Source: Streptomyces lateritius (GTDB taxonomy: Bacteria > Actinomycetota > Actinomycetes > Streptomycetales > Streptomycetaceae). From it: a DNA stretch of 64,000 nucleotides. A program made the position numbers and the translations under genes. The DNA is taken from positions 186,001-250,000 of the forward strand of contig NZ_BMTO01000009.1 of assembly GCF_014649715.1 (NCBI RefSeq), in the 5' to 3' direction. This document shows positions 33,933 through 42,587 of this stretch, piece after piece. The notes under the pieces were generated by a model that worked only from the letters and a program-made list of their open reading frames with translations, was not told the DNA's origin and searched no databases. The number at the start of each line of letters is the position of its first letter. Position 1 is the first letter of the stretch.

Positions 33933-35093
33933 TCAGGCCGAGAGGCCCAGCTCCCGGGCGATCAGCATCCGCTGGACCTCGCTCGTGCCCTCGCCGATCT
34001 CCAGGATCTTGGAGTCGCGCCACATCCGGGCCACCGGGTACTCGTTCATGAAGCCGTATCCGCCGTGGATCTGGGTCGCCTCGCGGGCGTTGTCCACCGC
34101 CACGGTGGAGGAGTACAGCTTCGCCAGCGCCGCCTCCTTCTTGAACGGCTCCCCGAGCACCAGCCGGGAGGCCGCGTCCCGCCAGCCGATCCGGGCCATG
34201 TGCGCCCGCATCTCCATATCAGCGATCTTGAACTGGATCGCCTGGTTGTCGCCGATCGGCCGGCCGAAGGCGTGACGCTCCTTCGCGTACTTCACCGACT
34301 CGTCGACACAGCCCTGCGCGAGTCCCGTCGCCAGCGCCGAGATCGCGATCCGCCCCTCGTCCAGGATGCGGAGGAACTGCGCGTATCCGCGCCCTTCCTC
34401 GCCCAGCAGGTTGGCGGCCGGGACCCGTACGTCGTCGAAGGAGAGCTCGCGGGTGTCCGAGGCGTTCCAGCCGACCTTGGAGTAGGGCGCGGCCACCGTG
34501 AAGCCCGGGGTGCCGGAGGGCACGATGATCGAGGAGATCAGCGGTCGGCCGTCGGGCTTGCGGCCGGTGACGGCGGTGACCGTGACCAAGCCCGTGATGT
34601 CCGTACCCGAATTGGTGATGAAGCACTTCGAGCCGTTGATGACCCAGTCGTCGCCGTCGCGCACGGCCGTGGTGCGGGTGCCGCCCGCGTCCGAGCCCGC
34701 GCCCGGCTCGGTGAGGCCGAACGCACCCAGGATCTCGCCGGAGCACATCCGGGGCAGCCACTCCTGCTTCTGCTCCTCGGTGCCGAAGCGGTAGACCGGC
34801 ATCGCGCCGAGCGAGACGCCCGCCTCCAGGGTGATGGCCACGGAGGAGTCGACGCGGGCCAGCTCCTCCAGGGCGATGCCGAGGGCGAGGTAGTCGCCGC
34901 CCATGCCGCCGTACTCCTCGGGGAACGGCAGCCCGAACAGGCCCATGCGGCCCATCTCGCGGACGATCTCGTACGGGAACTCGTGACGCTCGTAGTAGTC
35001 GCCGATCTTGGGGGCGACGACGTCGTGGGCGAACTCCTCGACAGTGCGGCGGAGTTCCTCGTGCTCTTCGGAGAGCCGGTGGTCGAGGGACAT
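33933..35093 (-). CDS. acdH: Acyl-CoA dehydrogenase AcdH (branched-chain type)
   Basis: A 386-residue FAD enzyme. Signatures are GAFGLTEPGAGSD (FAD region), QIHGGYGFMNEYPVARMWRD, and EIGEGTSEVQR with the usual position of a catalytic Glu. It is the last gene of an operon with HMG-CoA lyase and both methylcrotonyl-CoA carboxylase subunits, so it probably oxidises isovaleryl-CoA from leucine; AcdH of S. coelicolor is known to act on branched-chain acyl-CoA, which also affects fatty-acid starter units. ATG 35093 follows the hmgL stop by 8 nt. A methylglutaconyl-CoA hydratase gene needed for the full pathway is not in this cluster. Confidence 0.93.
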   Translation of the reverse strand: MSLDHRLSEEHEELRRTVEEFAHDVVAPKIGDYYERHEFPYEIVREMGRMGLFGLPFPEEYGGMGGDYLALGIALEELARVDSSVAITLEAGVSLGAMPVYRFGTEEQKQEWLPRMCSGEILGAFGLTEPGAGSDAGGTRTTAVRDGDDWVINGSKCFITNSGTDITGLVTVTAVTGRKPDGRPLISSIIVPSGTPGFTVAAPYSKVGWNASDTRELSFDDVRVPAANLLGEEGRGYAQFLRILDEGRIAISALATGLAQGCVDESVKYAKERHAFGRPIGDNQAIQFKIADMEMRAHMARIGWRDAASRLVLGEPFKKEAALAKLYSSTVAVDNAREATQIHGGYGFMNEYPVARMWRDSKILEIGEGTSEVQRMLIARELGLSA

Positions 35094-35101
35094 GGGTTTC
35101 G

Positions 35102-36061
35102 TCACTCCTTGTGGGAGAGGGCGCGGACGGTACGGGAAGGGCTCGGTCGGCCCAGTTGTCCGGCCATCCAGACGCTTGTGGCGGTGAGGGCGGTCAGGTC
35201 GACCCCGGTCTCGATGCCGAGGCCGTCGAGCATCCACACGAGGTCCTCGGTGGCGAGGTTGCCTGTCGCGCTCTTCGCGTACGGGCAGCCGCCGAGGCCC
35301 CCGGCGGAGGCGTCGACGGTGGTGACGCCGTGCCGCAGCGCGGCGAGCGTGTTGGACAGGGCCTGGCCGTAGGTGTCGTGGAAGTGCACGGCGAGACGGG
35401 AGGTGGGGACCCCCGCCTCGTTGAGCGCCGTCAGCAGGGCCTCCACATGGCCGGGGGTGGCGACGCCGATGGTGTCGCCGAGGCTCAGTTCGTCGCACCC
35501 CATCTCGGCGAGTGCCTTGGTGACGCGGACGACCTGACCGACCGGGACCGCGCCCTCCCAGGGGTCGCCGAAGCACATGGAGAGATAGCCCCGGACCTTC
35601 AGCCCCTGCTCTATGGCACGGGTGACGGTCGGCGCGAACATCGCGAGGGCCTCGTCGACGGTCCGGTTGAGGTTGGCCTTGGCGAACGACTCGGTGGCGG
35701 AGGCGAAGACCGCGATCTCGCGCGCGCCGAGGGCCAGGGCCCGGTCCAGACCGCGCTCGTTCGGCACGAGGACGGGAAGCCGGGCCGGGATGCCGCGCAG
35801 GAGCGGGAAGAGTTCCTCGGCGTCGGCCAGTTGGGGCACCCACTTGGGGTGGACGAAACTGGTCGCCTCGACCGTCGAGAGCCCGGCGTCGGCGAGTCGC
35901 CGGACGAACTCCGCCTTGACGGCGGTCGGTACGACCGTCTTCTCGTTCTGGAGCCCGTCGCGCGGCCCGACCTCGTGGATCCGGACGCGGGCGGGGAGCC
36001 CGGGCGCGGGCATCCGCATGGGCAGACCCGTGGTCATGGTTCCTTCTCCGCCCGTCGTCAT
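35102..36061 (-). CDS. hmgL: Hydroxymethylglutaryl-CoA lyase
   Basis: A 319-residue TIM-barrel enzyme that splits HMG-CoA into acetoacetate and acetyl-CoA at the end of leucine breakdown. Metal and catalytic motifs are VGPRDGLQNE (Arg34, Asp35), VHFHDTYGQALSN and GGCPYAKSATGN with the active-site Cys. ATG 36061 overlaps the carboxylase stop (ATGA), so translation is coupled; a second ATG at 36037 is possible but less well placed. Confidence 0.95.
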   Translation of the reverse strand: MTTGGEGTMTTGLPMRMPAPGLPARVRIHEVGPRDGLQNEKTVVPTAVKAEFVRRLADAGLSTVEATSFVHPKWVPQLADAEELFPLLRGIPARLPVLVPNERGLDRALALGAREIAVFASATESFAKANLNRTVDEALAMFAPTVTRAIEQGLKVRGYLSMCFGDPWEGAVPVGQVVRVTKALAEMGCDELSLGDTIGVATPGHVEALLTALNEAGVPTSRLAVHFHDTYGQALSNTLAALRHGVTTVDASAGGLGGCPYAKSATGNLATEDLVWMLDGLGIETGVDLTALTATSVWMAGQLGRPSPSRTVRALSHKE

Positions 36062-37983
36062 GATTCCTCCCTCGGGGTCACCACGGCGAGGACCTGGTCC
36101 ATGGCGACGGTCGCGCCGGGCGTGACGTCCAGCTCGGTGACGGTGCCGGCGTGCGGAGCGGAGATGACGTGCTCCATCTTCATCGCCTCGACGACGAGCA
36201 GACTCTGGCCGGCCTCCACCTCGTCCCCGACGCCGACCTTCACGACGGTGACGGTCCCGGGCATGGGGGCGGCGAGCGCGTCGGCCCCGGAGTGCGCGGC
36301 GCCGCTGAGGGCGGTGGCGACGGGGTCGTGGTCCTGGACGTGCCAGGAGTCCCCGTCGCGGCCGAGCCAGGCGCCGGCCCGGTGGAAGCGGTGGACGAGG
36401 CCGTCCACGGTGACGGTGACCGACGTGTCCGTGACCGTCGCGCCGGCGGGCGCGGGCGCCGTGACGGGGTCGAGCCCGGACACGCGCAACGGGAAGACGA
36501 GAGGTGCCGGTTCGCCGCCCAGGCGCCAGCCGCTCGGCACGGAGAAGGGGTCGGTCCAGCCGTCCCGGGGCGTGGGGGCCAGGCCCGCGAGGCGGACCGC
36601 CGAGGCCGCCGCGTAGACCTCGTCCGGTACGGACTTGGGGACCAGGCTCTCCGCCTCGCGCTCCACCAGACCGGTGTCCAGGTCGCCCGAGACCACTGAC
36701 GGGTGGGCGAGCAGGCGACGCAGGAAGCCCGCGTTCGTCGGGACGCCGAGGGTGACCGTGTCCGCGAGGGCCGCGCGCAGCTTGCGCAGCGCCGTGGGCC
36801 GGTCCTTCGCGTGCACGATGACCTTGGAGAGCATCGGGTCGTACAGGCTGCCGACCTCCGTGCCCTCGCTCAGGCCCGAGTCCGTGCGGATGCCGTCGCC
36901 CTGCGGCTCGCGCAGCGACAGGACCGTGCCGCCGGAGGGCAGGAAGCCGCGGGAGGGGTCCTCCGCGCAGATCCGGGCCTCGATCGCCCAGCCGTCGAGA
37001 CGGACGTCCGCCTGCCCGAACGACAGCGGCTCGCCCGCCGCCACCCGCAGCTGCCACTCGACCAGGTCGACGCCGGTGATCAGCTCGGTCACCGGGTGTT
37101 CCACCTGGAGGCGGGTGTTCATCTCCATGAAGTAGTACGAGGAGGGGTCGACGCCCGGGACGATGAACTCCACGGTGCCCGCGCCGACGTAGCCGCAGGA
37201 ACGGGCCGCCTCCACCGCCGCCGCGCCCATCCGCTCGCGGATCTCCGGCGTCAGCAGGACGCTCGGCGCCTCCTCGATGATCTTCTGGTGGCGTCGCTGG
37301 AGCGAGCACTCGCGCTCGCCGAGGTGGACGACGTTCCCGTGGGCGTCGGCGAGCACCTGGATCTCGATGTGGCGCGGCCGGTCGATCCACCGCTCCACCA
37401 GCAGCGTGTCGTCGCCGAAGGAGGATCGCGCCTCGCGCCGCGCCGCCGCGATCTCCTCCTCCAGCGTCGACAGGTCGCGCACCAGGCGCATGCCCTTGCC
37501 GCCGCCGCCCGCCGAGGGCTTCAGCAGCACGGGCGCGCCCAGTTCCCGGGCGGCGGCCTCCAGTTCGGGATCGGCGGCGCCCGGCACGACCGGCACGCCC
37601 GCCGCCTTCACGGTCTCCTTCGCCCGGATCTTGTCGCCCATCAGCGAGATCGCCGAGGCCGGCGGACCGATGAAGACGAGACCGGCCTCCGCGCACGCCT
37701 GGGCGAAGGCGGCGTTCTCCGCGAGGAAGCCGTACCCCGGGTGGACCGCCTGCGCGCCGGTCCGCCGCGCGGCCTCGATCAGCCGCTCCGCGGAGAGGTA
37801 GGACTCGGAGGCGGGCGCGGGGCCCAGCCGTACCGCCGTGTCGGCCTCCCGTACATGACGGGCGTCCGCGTCCGCGTCGCTGTAGACGGCGACCGAGCGG
37901 ACGCCGAGCGCGCGCAGCGTACGGATGACGCGGACGGCGATCTCGCCGCGGTTGGCGACGAGAACTGTGTCGAACATGGTCAT
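36058..37983 (-). CDS. Biotin carboxylase/biotin carrier subunit (3-methylcrotonyl-CoA carboxylase alpha)
   Basis: A 641-residue biotin-dependent carboxylase subunit. The biotin carboxylase domain (1-450) has the ATP-grasp loop KPSAGGGGKGMRLV, EMNTRLQVEHPVTE and RICAEDP. The C-terminal carrier domain has biotinylated Lys in EAMKMEH (about residue 608). With the adjacent carboxyltransferase and HMG-CoA lyase the substrate is most likely 3-methylcrotonyl-CoA; propionyl- or acetyl-CoA carboxylase is less likely by context. ATG 37983 starts 7 nt after the beta-subunit stop. Confidence 0.93.
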   Translation of the reverse strand: MTMFDTVLVANRGEIAVRVIRTLRALGVRSVAVYSDADADARHVREADTAVRLGPAPASESYLSAERLIEAARRTGAQAVHPGYGFLAENAAFAQACAEAGLVFIGPPASAISLMGDKIRAKETVKAAGVPVVPGAADPELEAAARELGAPVLLKPSAGGGGKGMRLVRDLSTLEEEIAAARREARSSFGDDTLLVERWIDRPRHIEIQVLADAHGNVVHLGERECSLQRRHQKIIEEAPSVLLTPEIRERMGAAAVEAARSCGYVGAGTVEFIVPGVDPSSYYFMEMNTRLQVEHPVTELITGVDLVEWQLRVAAGEPLSFGQADVRLDGWAIEARICAEDPSRGFLPSGGTVLSLREPQGDGIRTDSGLSEGTEVGSLYDPMLSKVIVHAKDRPTALRKLRAALADTVTLGVPTNAGFLRRLLAHPSVVSGDLDTGLVEREAESLVPKSVPDEVYAAASAVRLAGLAPTPRDGWTDPFSVPSGWRLGGEPAPLVFPLRVSGLDPVTAPAPAGATVTDTSVTVTVDGLVHRFHRAGAWLGRDGDSWHVQDHDPVATALSGAAHSGADALAAPMPGTVTVVKVGVGDEVEAGQSLLVVEAMKMEHVISAPHAGTVTELDVTPGATVAMDQVLAVVTPREES

Positions 37984-37990
37984 CTGTCAC

Positions 37991-39598
37991 TCACATCCGG
38001 AAGACGCCGAAGGCGGGGTCGCCGATCGGGGCGTTGGCGCAGGCGGTGAGGGCGAGACCCACCACCTGTCGGGTGTCCAGGGGGTCGATGACCCCGTCGT
38101 CCCACAGCCGGGCGGTCGCGTAGTAGGCGTTGCCCTGGGTCTCGTACTGCGCGCGGATCGGGGCCTTGAACTCCTCCTCGTCCTGCGCGCTCCACTCGTC
38201 CCCGAGCTGGTCGCGCTTGACCGTCGCGAGCACGGACGCGGCCTGCTCGCCGCCCATCACGGAGATCTTGGCGTTGGGCCACATCCACAGGAAGCGGGGG
38301 GAGTACGCCCGGCCGCACATCGAGTAGTTGCCCGCGCCGTACGAGCCGCCGACGACCACCGTCAGCTTCGGTACGCGGGTGCATGCCACGGCCGTCACCA
38401 TCTTGGCGCCGTGCTTGGCGATGCCGCCGGCTTCGTAGTCGCGGCCGACCATGAAACCGGAGATGTTCTGCAGGAAGAGCAGCGGGATGCCGCGCTGGTC
38501 GCACAGCTCGATGAAGTGCGCGCCCTTCTGGGCGGATTCGGAGAAGAGGATGCCGTTGTTGGCGACGATCCCGACCGGGTGTCCGTGGATCCGGGCGAAG
38601 CCGGTGACCAGCGTCTGGCCGTACTCCGCCTTGAACTCCTGGAAACGGGAGGCGTCGGTGATCCGCGCGATGACCTCGCGGACGTCGTACGGCGTGCGGG
38701 AGTCGACCGGCACCGCTCCGTACAGCCCCGTCGGGTCCACCTTCGGCTCCTCGACCGGCTCGACCGACCAGGGGAGCGGGCCGCGCTCCGGGAGGGTGGA
38801 GACGATGTTGCGGACGATGCGCAGGGCGTGGGCGTCGTCCTCGGCGAGGTGGTCGGTGACGCCGGAGGTACGGGAGTGGACCTCGCCGCCGCCCAGCTCC
38901 TCGGCCGTGACGACCTCGCCGGTCGCGGCCTTCACCAGCGGCGGGCCGCCCAGGAAGATCGTGCCCTGGTTCCGTACGATCACGGCCTCGTCGCTCATCG
39001 CCGGGACGTACGCGCCACCGGCCGTGCAGGAGCCGAGGACGGCCGCGATCTGCGGGATGCGGGCGCCGGACATCCGGGCCTGGTTGTAGAAGATCCGGCC
39101 GAAGTGCTCGCGGTCGGGGAAGACCTCGTCCTGCATGGGCAGGAACGCGCCGCCCGAGTCGACGAGGTAGAGGCAGGGGAGACGATTCTCCAGCGCCACC
39201 TCCTGCGCCCGCAGGTGCTTCTTCACGGTCATCGGGTAGTACGTGCCGCCCTTGACGGTGGCGTCGTTGGCCACGATCACGCACTCGCGGCCGGATACCC
39301 GGCCGATGCCCGCGATGACTCCGGCGGCCGGTGCCTGGTCTCCGTACATCCCGTTCGCGGCCAGCGGGGCCAGCTCCAGGAACGGCGACCCCGGGTCGAG
39401 GAGGGTGTCCACACGGTCCCGCGGCAGCAGCTTGCCGCGCGCGGTGTGCCGTGCGCGGGCCTTCTCGCCGCCGCCGAGCGCGGCCGCGGCGAGCTTGGCC
39501 CGAAGGGTCCCGACCAGCTCGTGGTGGGCCGCCTCGTTGGCTTGCCAGGCCGGCGACGCGGGATCTGCCGCGCTCGTCAGCACAGGTGCCTGCTGCAT
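37991..39598 (-). CDS. Carboxyltransferase subunit (3-methylcrotonyl-CoA carboxylase beta)
   Basis: A 535-residue crotonase-fold carboxyltransferase with two halves, each with oxyanion glycine motifs (GSCTAGGAYVPAMSDE and VGGSYGAGNYSMCGRAY). It carboxylates methylcrotonyl-CoA using carboxybiotin from the alpha subunit. The length and the SGGAFLP and NNGILFSESAQKG segments are typical of MCC/propionyl-CoA beta subunits; gene order favours MCC. First gene of the operon, divergent from a TetR regulator with two inverted repeats between them. ATG 39598. Confidence 0.93.
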   Translation of the reverse strand: MQQAPVLTSAADPASPAWQANEAAHHELVGTLRAKLAAAALGGGEKARARHTARGKLLPRDRVDTLLDPGSPFLELAPLAANGMYGDQAPAAGVIAGIGRVSGRECVIVANDATVKGGTYYPMTVKKHLRAQEVALENRLPCLYLVDSGGAFLPMQDEVFPDREHFGRIFYNQARMSGARIPQIAAVLGSCTAGGAYVPAMSDEAVIVRNQGTIFLGGPPLVKAATGEVVTAEELGGGEVHSRTSGVTDHLAEDDAHALRIVRNIVSTLPERGPLPWSVEPVEEPKVDPTGLYGAVPVDSRTPYDVREVIARITDASRFQEFKAEYGQTLVTGFARIHGHPVGIVANNGILFSESAQKGAHFIELCDQRGIPLLFLQNISGFMVGRDYEAGGIAKHGAKMVTAVACTRVPKLTVVVGGSYGAGNYSMCGRAYSPRFLWMWPNAKISVMGGEQAASVLATVKRDQLGDEWSAQDEEEFKAPIRAQYETQGNAYYATARLWDDGVIDPLDTRQVVGLALTACANAPIGDPAFGVFRM

Positions 39599-39618
39599 CG
39601 ACTGAGCTCCCTTGCTCG

Positions 39619-39664
39619 GTTAATGAGCGTTAACGTATGCCGCTCAGGTTAACGACCGCTAACC
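39619..39664. promoter_or_regulatory. Two inverted-repeat operators between the leucine operon and tetR
   Basis: GTTAATGAGCGTTAAC (39619-39634, 5-bp arms) and GGTTAACGACCGCTAACC (39647-39664, seven of nine pairs match) both carry GTTA/TAAC arms and lie between the divergent starts. They are A+T-rich for this genome. I infer that the adjacent TetR protein binds here and controls both directions. Confidence 0.7.
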
Positions 39665-39685
39665 GCATTGTCTAGAATCGTTTCC

Positions 39686-40282
39686 ATGACCACCACCGCC
39701 AGGGCCGACGCCCCCACGCGACGCGAGCAGATCCTCAAGGAGGCCGCCCGCCTCTTCGCCGAGCGCGGGTTCCACGGGGTCGGCGTCGACGAGATAGGAG
39801 CGGCGGTCGGCATCAGCGGACCCGGCCTGTACCGACACTTCCCCGGCAAGGACGCGATGCTCGCGGAACTCCTCGTCGGGATCAGCGAGCGCCTGCTCGA
39901 CGGCGGCCGGCTGCGGGTGGGCGACACGGCCGGCGACCCGCGCGCGCTCCTCGGCTCCCTCATCGACGGGCACATCGACTTCGCGCTCGACGACCGGCCG
40001 CTGATCACCCTGCACGACCGGGAGCTGGACCGCCTCAAGGACGAGGACCGCAAGCGCGTGCGGCAGCTGCAGCGCCAGTACGTCGAGCTGTGGGTCGCGG
40101 TCGTACGCGAGGTGTACCCGGCGGCGGGTGAGCCGGAGGCACGGGCGGCGGTGCACGCGGTCTTCGGGCTCCTGAACTCGACGCCGCACCTGGCGGCGCT
40201 GGGGCGGACGGCCATGGAGGAACTGCTGCGGCGCCTCGCGCACGGGGCGTTCAGCTCCCTGGGGGAGCTTTCGGCGGCGTGA
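39686..40282 (+). CDS. TetR-family regulator of the leucine operon
   Basis: A 198-residue repressor. The helix-turn-helix (about 14-58) reads REQILKEAARLFAERGF and VDEIGAAVGISGPGLYRHFPGK; the rest is an all-helical ligand domain. It is divergent from the carboxylase operon, with tandem inverted repeats in the gap, and probably responds to a leucine-derived acyl-CoA. ATG 39686 is preferred to the upstream GTG at 39668, which overlaps the operator-proximal region and adds no domain. Confidence 0.9.
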   Translation: MTTTARADAPTRREQILKEAARLFAERGFHGVGVDEIGAAVGISGPGLYRHFPGKDAMLAELLVGISERLLDGGRLRVGDTAGDPRALLGSLIDGHIDFALDDRPLITLHDRELDRLKDEDRKRVRQLQRQYVELWVAVVREVYPAAGEPEARAAVHAVFGLLNSTPHLAALGRTAMEELLRRLAHGAFSSLGELSAA

Positions 40283-40326
40283 TCCGCACCCCGGGGGGCG
40301 GTACGGGGCGCGCCAGCGTCCCCTCG

Positions 40327-40391
40327 TGTCCGGGACAGTCACCGGGCCGCGTCTTCGACCAGCGCGGACATGGACACGACTGTCCGGGACA
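40327..40391. promoter_or_regulatory. Paired TGTCCGGGACA palindromes
   Basis: The 11-bp palindrome TGTCCGGGACA occurs at 40327-40337 and 40381-40391, 54 bp apart (about five helix turns), upstream of the secreted-protein gene at 40476. The downstream copy extends to CTGTCCGGGACAG, and GGACA/TGTCC half-sites occur nearby. They look like operator sites for an unknown regulator. Confidence 0.5.
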
Positions 40392-40475
40392 GCCGAGTTC
40401 CGTTGTCCCGCCGAACCCCGCGCTCGTAGCGTGCGGCTCACCGATCTGGACCGACCAACAGAGGGGTGGAGGACC

Positions 40476-40928
40476 ATGAGAACGGTGAAACCCACATGGC
40501 GCACGCTCGTCGCCGCGGCCTCGGTGACGGCCGCGCTCGTCCTCACGGCCGCGGCGCCGGCCACGGCGGCTGACGGGTGGCAGCGCACCGGGGATGTGTC
40601 CGAGAGCGCGTACGGCAACGGCTACGCGAAGAAGTGCGCCAGAACGGGCTACGGGGAGGCCTGCTTCCAGGGCTACGGGGAGTGGATCTGGCTGCGCGAC
40701 CTGTACGCCAACGGAAGGCCCGTGGCGATGGATTGGTACTACAACGGCCCCAGTGGCCTCCGCTCCGGCGTCGCTTACTGGGACGGCAGCGCCACGGCCG
40801 GCTGGACCAACCTGAACAAGAGCTTCGACGAGGACGGCGACTTCAACTTCCGGGTGTGCGAGGTCGACCTGGGAGCCGGTGACGTCGTCAGGGACACCTG
40901 TAGTCCCTGGACGTGGGTGTCGACCTGA
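40476..40928 (+). CDS. Small secreted protein
   Basis: A 150-residue exported protein. Signal peptide about 1-33 (VTAALVLTAAAPATAAD). The mature part of about 117 residues is rich in Trp, Tyr and Gly (EWIWLRDLYANG, AMDWYYNGPSG, TAGWTNLNKSFDEDGDF) and has four Cys that could form two disulfides. It looks like a small extracellular beta-protein; I do not recognise the family. ATG 40476 has GGTGGAGG a few nt upstream. The pair of TGTCCGGGACA palindromes lies upstream. Confidence 0.82.
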   Translation: MRTVKPTWRTLVAAASVTAALVLTAAAPATAADGWQRTGDVSESAYGNGYAKKCARTGYGEACFQGYGEWIWLRDLYANGRPVAMDWYYNGPSGLRSGVAYWDGSATAGWTNLNKSFDEDGDFNFRVCEVDLGAGDVVRDTCSPWTWVST

Positions 40929-40942
40929 TGACGTCACCTGAC

Positions 40943-40987
40943 CGCGTCCACTCGACACGCGTCCACTCGACACGCGTCCACTCGACA
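40943..40987. repeat. Triple 15-bp tandem repeat
   Basis: The unit CGCGTCCACTCGACA occurs three times exactly in a row, in the leader between two secreted-protein genes. It ends 12 bp before the next ATG and could affect expression or vary in copy number. Confidence 0.9.
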
Positions 40988-40999
40988 AGGGGGAACCAC

Positions 41000-41338
41000 A
41001 TGCGTGGACTTCGGCCCGCATTGATCGGCGCCGGCATCGCCGGTGCACTGATGGCCGCCGCCTCGACAGCACCGGCCCAGGCCGTCAGCAGTCCTGCCGC
41101 CGCCACCCACGTCAGCCCCGCAAGGGCGTTGCTGTGGATCCCGTCCACGGGAGGCTGGATCAAAACCTGCAAGGAATCCACCTGCTCCAAGGTCGTGTAC
41201 GCGGCGAACCGTGACCAGCTCTGGGGTATTCGCTACGAGAACAACCGTTTCGGCAACCGGTGGTACCAGGTGGTGACCGTGGCAGGCGACAGGGGTTGGA
41301 TCTGGTGCGGAAACACTGAGGCCCCGTGCCACGACTGA
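41000..41338 (+). CDS. Small secreted SH3-like protein
   Basis: A 112-residue exported protein: signal peptide about 1-30 (PALIGAGIAGALMAAAS), then a mature part of about 80 residues with four Cys and a WIKTCKES...GNRWYQVVTVAGDRGWIWCGNTEAPCHD layout, which resembles a bacterial SH3 domain. Such domains bind cell-wall or surface ligands; this is an inference from the pattern. ATG 41000 with AGGGGGAA upstream excludes the repeat-encoded leader. It probably follows the preceding secreted gene and ends at a strong terminator. Confidence 0.78.
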   Translation: MRGLRPALIGAGIAGALMAAASTAPAQAVSSPAAATHVSPARALLWIPSTGGWIKTCKESTCSKVVYAANRDQLWGIRYENNRFGNRWYQVVTVAGDRGWIWCGNTEAPCHD

Positions 41339-41352
41339 GGCGGCCGTTCGCG

Positions 41353-41388
41353 CCCCGGAGCCCCCGCTTCACGAGGGGGGCTCCGGGG
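41353..41388 (+). terminator. Intrinsic terminator after the small secreted genes
   Basis: A 13-bp stem of CCCCGGAGCCCCC with its complement (41353-41365 with 41376-41388) and a 10-nt loop, 14 bp after the stop. Confidence 0.8.
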
Positions 41389-41447
41389 TCCCGGATTCCC
41401 GGGGAGCCGGTCACGGCGCACGCGTGGGTGAGCGTCCAGGAGGCGGA

Positions 41448-42263
41448 ATGGCGCAGCCACGGTGCGAGGCGGGCGGCACAATGAGCACCATGCCGATACT
41501 CAGCCGCCCCGCCCTCGTCGAGCACCTCGTCCGCACCCGGATCGCGGGCGATGTCGCCACCCCGCGCGACAACAACCTCTCCCACTACCGCAAGCTCGCC
41601 AACGGCGACCGGCACTACTGGCTGGGTCTGGAGCTCGGCGACCGCTGGACGGACGAGCAGGACGTGCTCGCCGTGATGGCCGAGCGGTGCGGCGTGAACG
41701 ACGACCCCGCGCACCGGTCGGGACAGGACACCATCGACCCCGACCTGACCGTCGACGCCCTCGACCGGATGGCCGCGCGCCTGCGGAAGGCCGCCGCCGG
41801 CAAGGAGTGCGTGCTCTTCGCGACCGGCCACCCCGGCGCGTTGATCGACGCCCACAGCCGGGTCGCCGCGGCGCTGCGGGCGGCGGGGTGCGAGATCGTA
41901 CGGATCCCCGGCGGGCTCATCGCCGACGAGGGGTACGTCGTGCAGTTCGCGGACGTGGCCGTCTTCGAGCGGGGCGCCAGCCTCTGGCACACGCACTCGC
42001 CGGAGCCCATGAACGCGATCCTGGACGCGCTCGGCGAGGACGGCCGGCCCGACCTGGTGGTGGCGGACCACGGGTGGGCGGGGCGGGCGGGCCAGCGGGG
42101 GATCGACTCGGTGGGCTACGCGGACTGCAACGACCCGGCGCTCTTCATCGGCGAGGCGGAGGGCACGATGCAGGTCACGATCCCCCTCGACGACCACGTC
42201 CTGGACCCTCGCTACTACGAGCCGCTCACCGACTACCTGCTCGACGCGTCCGGCCTGCTCTGA
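41448..42263 (+). CDS. Conserved phosphatase-like protein
   Basis: A 271-residue cytoplasmic protein of a family widespread in Streptomyces and usually annotated as a phosphatase. Conserved stretches visible include RIAGDVATPRDNN, HYRKLANGDRHYWLG, FATGHPGALIDAH, GGLIADEGYVVQF and LVVADHGWAGRAGQ. The paired His, Asp and Cys suggest a metal site but no standard motif is clear. ATG 41448 has AGGAGG four nt upstream and gives the start MAQPRCEAGG; ATG 41481 or 41490 would begin closer to the conserved core and also fits. It converges on the tesB gene. Confidence 0.72.
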   Translation: MAQPRCEAGGTMSTMPILSRPALVEHLVRTRIAGDVATPRDNNLSHYRKLANGDRHYWLGLELGDRWTDEQDVLAVMAERCGVNDDPAHRSGQDTIDPDLTVDALDRMAARLRKAAAGKECVLFATGHPGALIDAHSRVAAALRAAGCEIVRIPGGLIADEGYVVQFADVAVFERGASLWHTHSPEPMNAILDALGEDGRPDLVVADHGWAGRAGQRGIDSVGYADCNDPALFIGEAEGTMQVTIPLDDHVLDPRYYEPLTDYLLDASGLL

Positions 42264-42587
42264 CGCGGCGAGGCGACGTGAGGCGGCGGCAGCCGACCGC
42301 GCGCTCCGGGCTCAGGCGGTCTGTGCGGCCGAGCACGGACCCGCGCACGAGGAATCCGCTCGCACCGTCGAGGAGGAGCGGCATGGACGGCAGGCCACAT
42401 GCGGGGGAGGCTCGCCCGTGACAAGCAGGTCGCCGAGGGGAGCGGTGAGGGAGCTGGGCGGGACCATGCCGACGCTGCCGCTGCCGACCCGGCCGGCACG
42501 GGCGATGGACGCGACCCTCGGAACCGGAGCCGGCCGGGGGCACCTCCCGCGTCGCCCACCGCACGCACCACCGCCGCCTGATCCGCC
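42264..42587. other. Gene-free stretch between convergent genes
   Basis: About 324 bp between the phosphatase-like gene and tesB, both of which end here. Short frames exist on both strands but none has a ribosome-binding site with a protein-like composition. I see no gene, RNA or clear terminator; a decayed gene is possible but not recognisable. Confidence 0.5.

Noticed and set aside
42264..42587. Short frames between the phosphatase-like gene and tesB
   Set aside because: None combines a ribosome-binding site, normal codon bias and a protein-like sequence.
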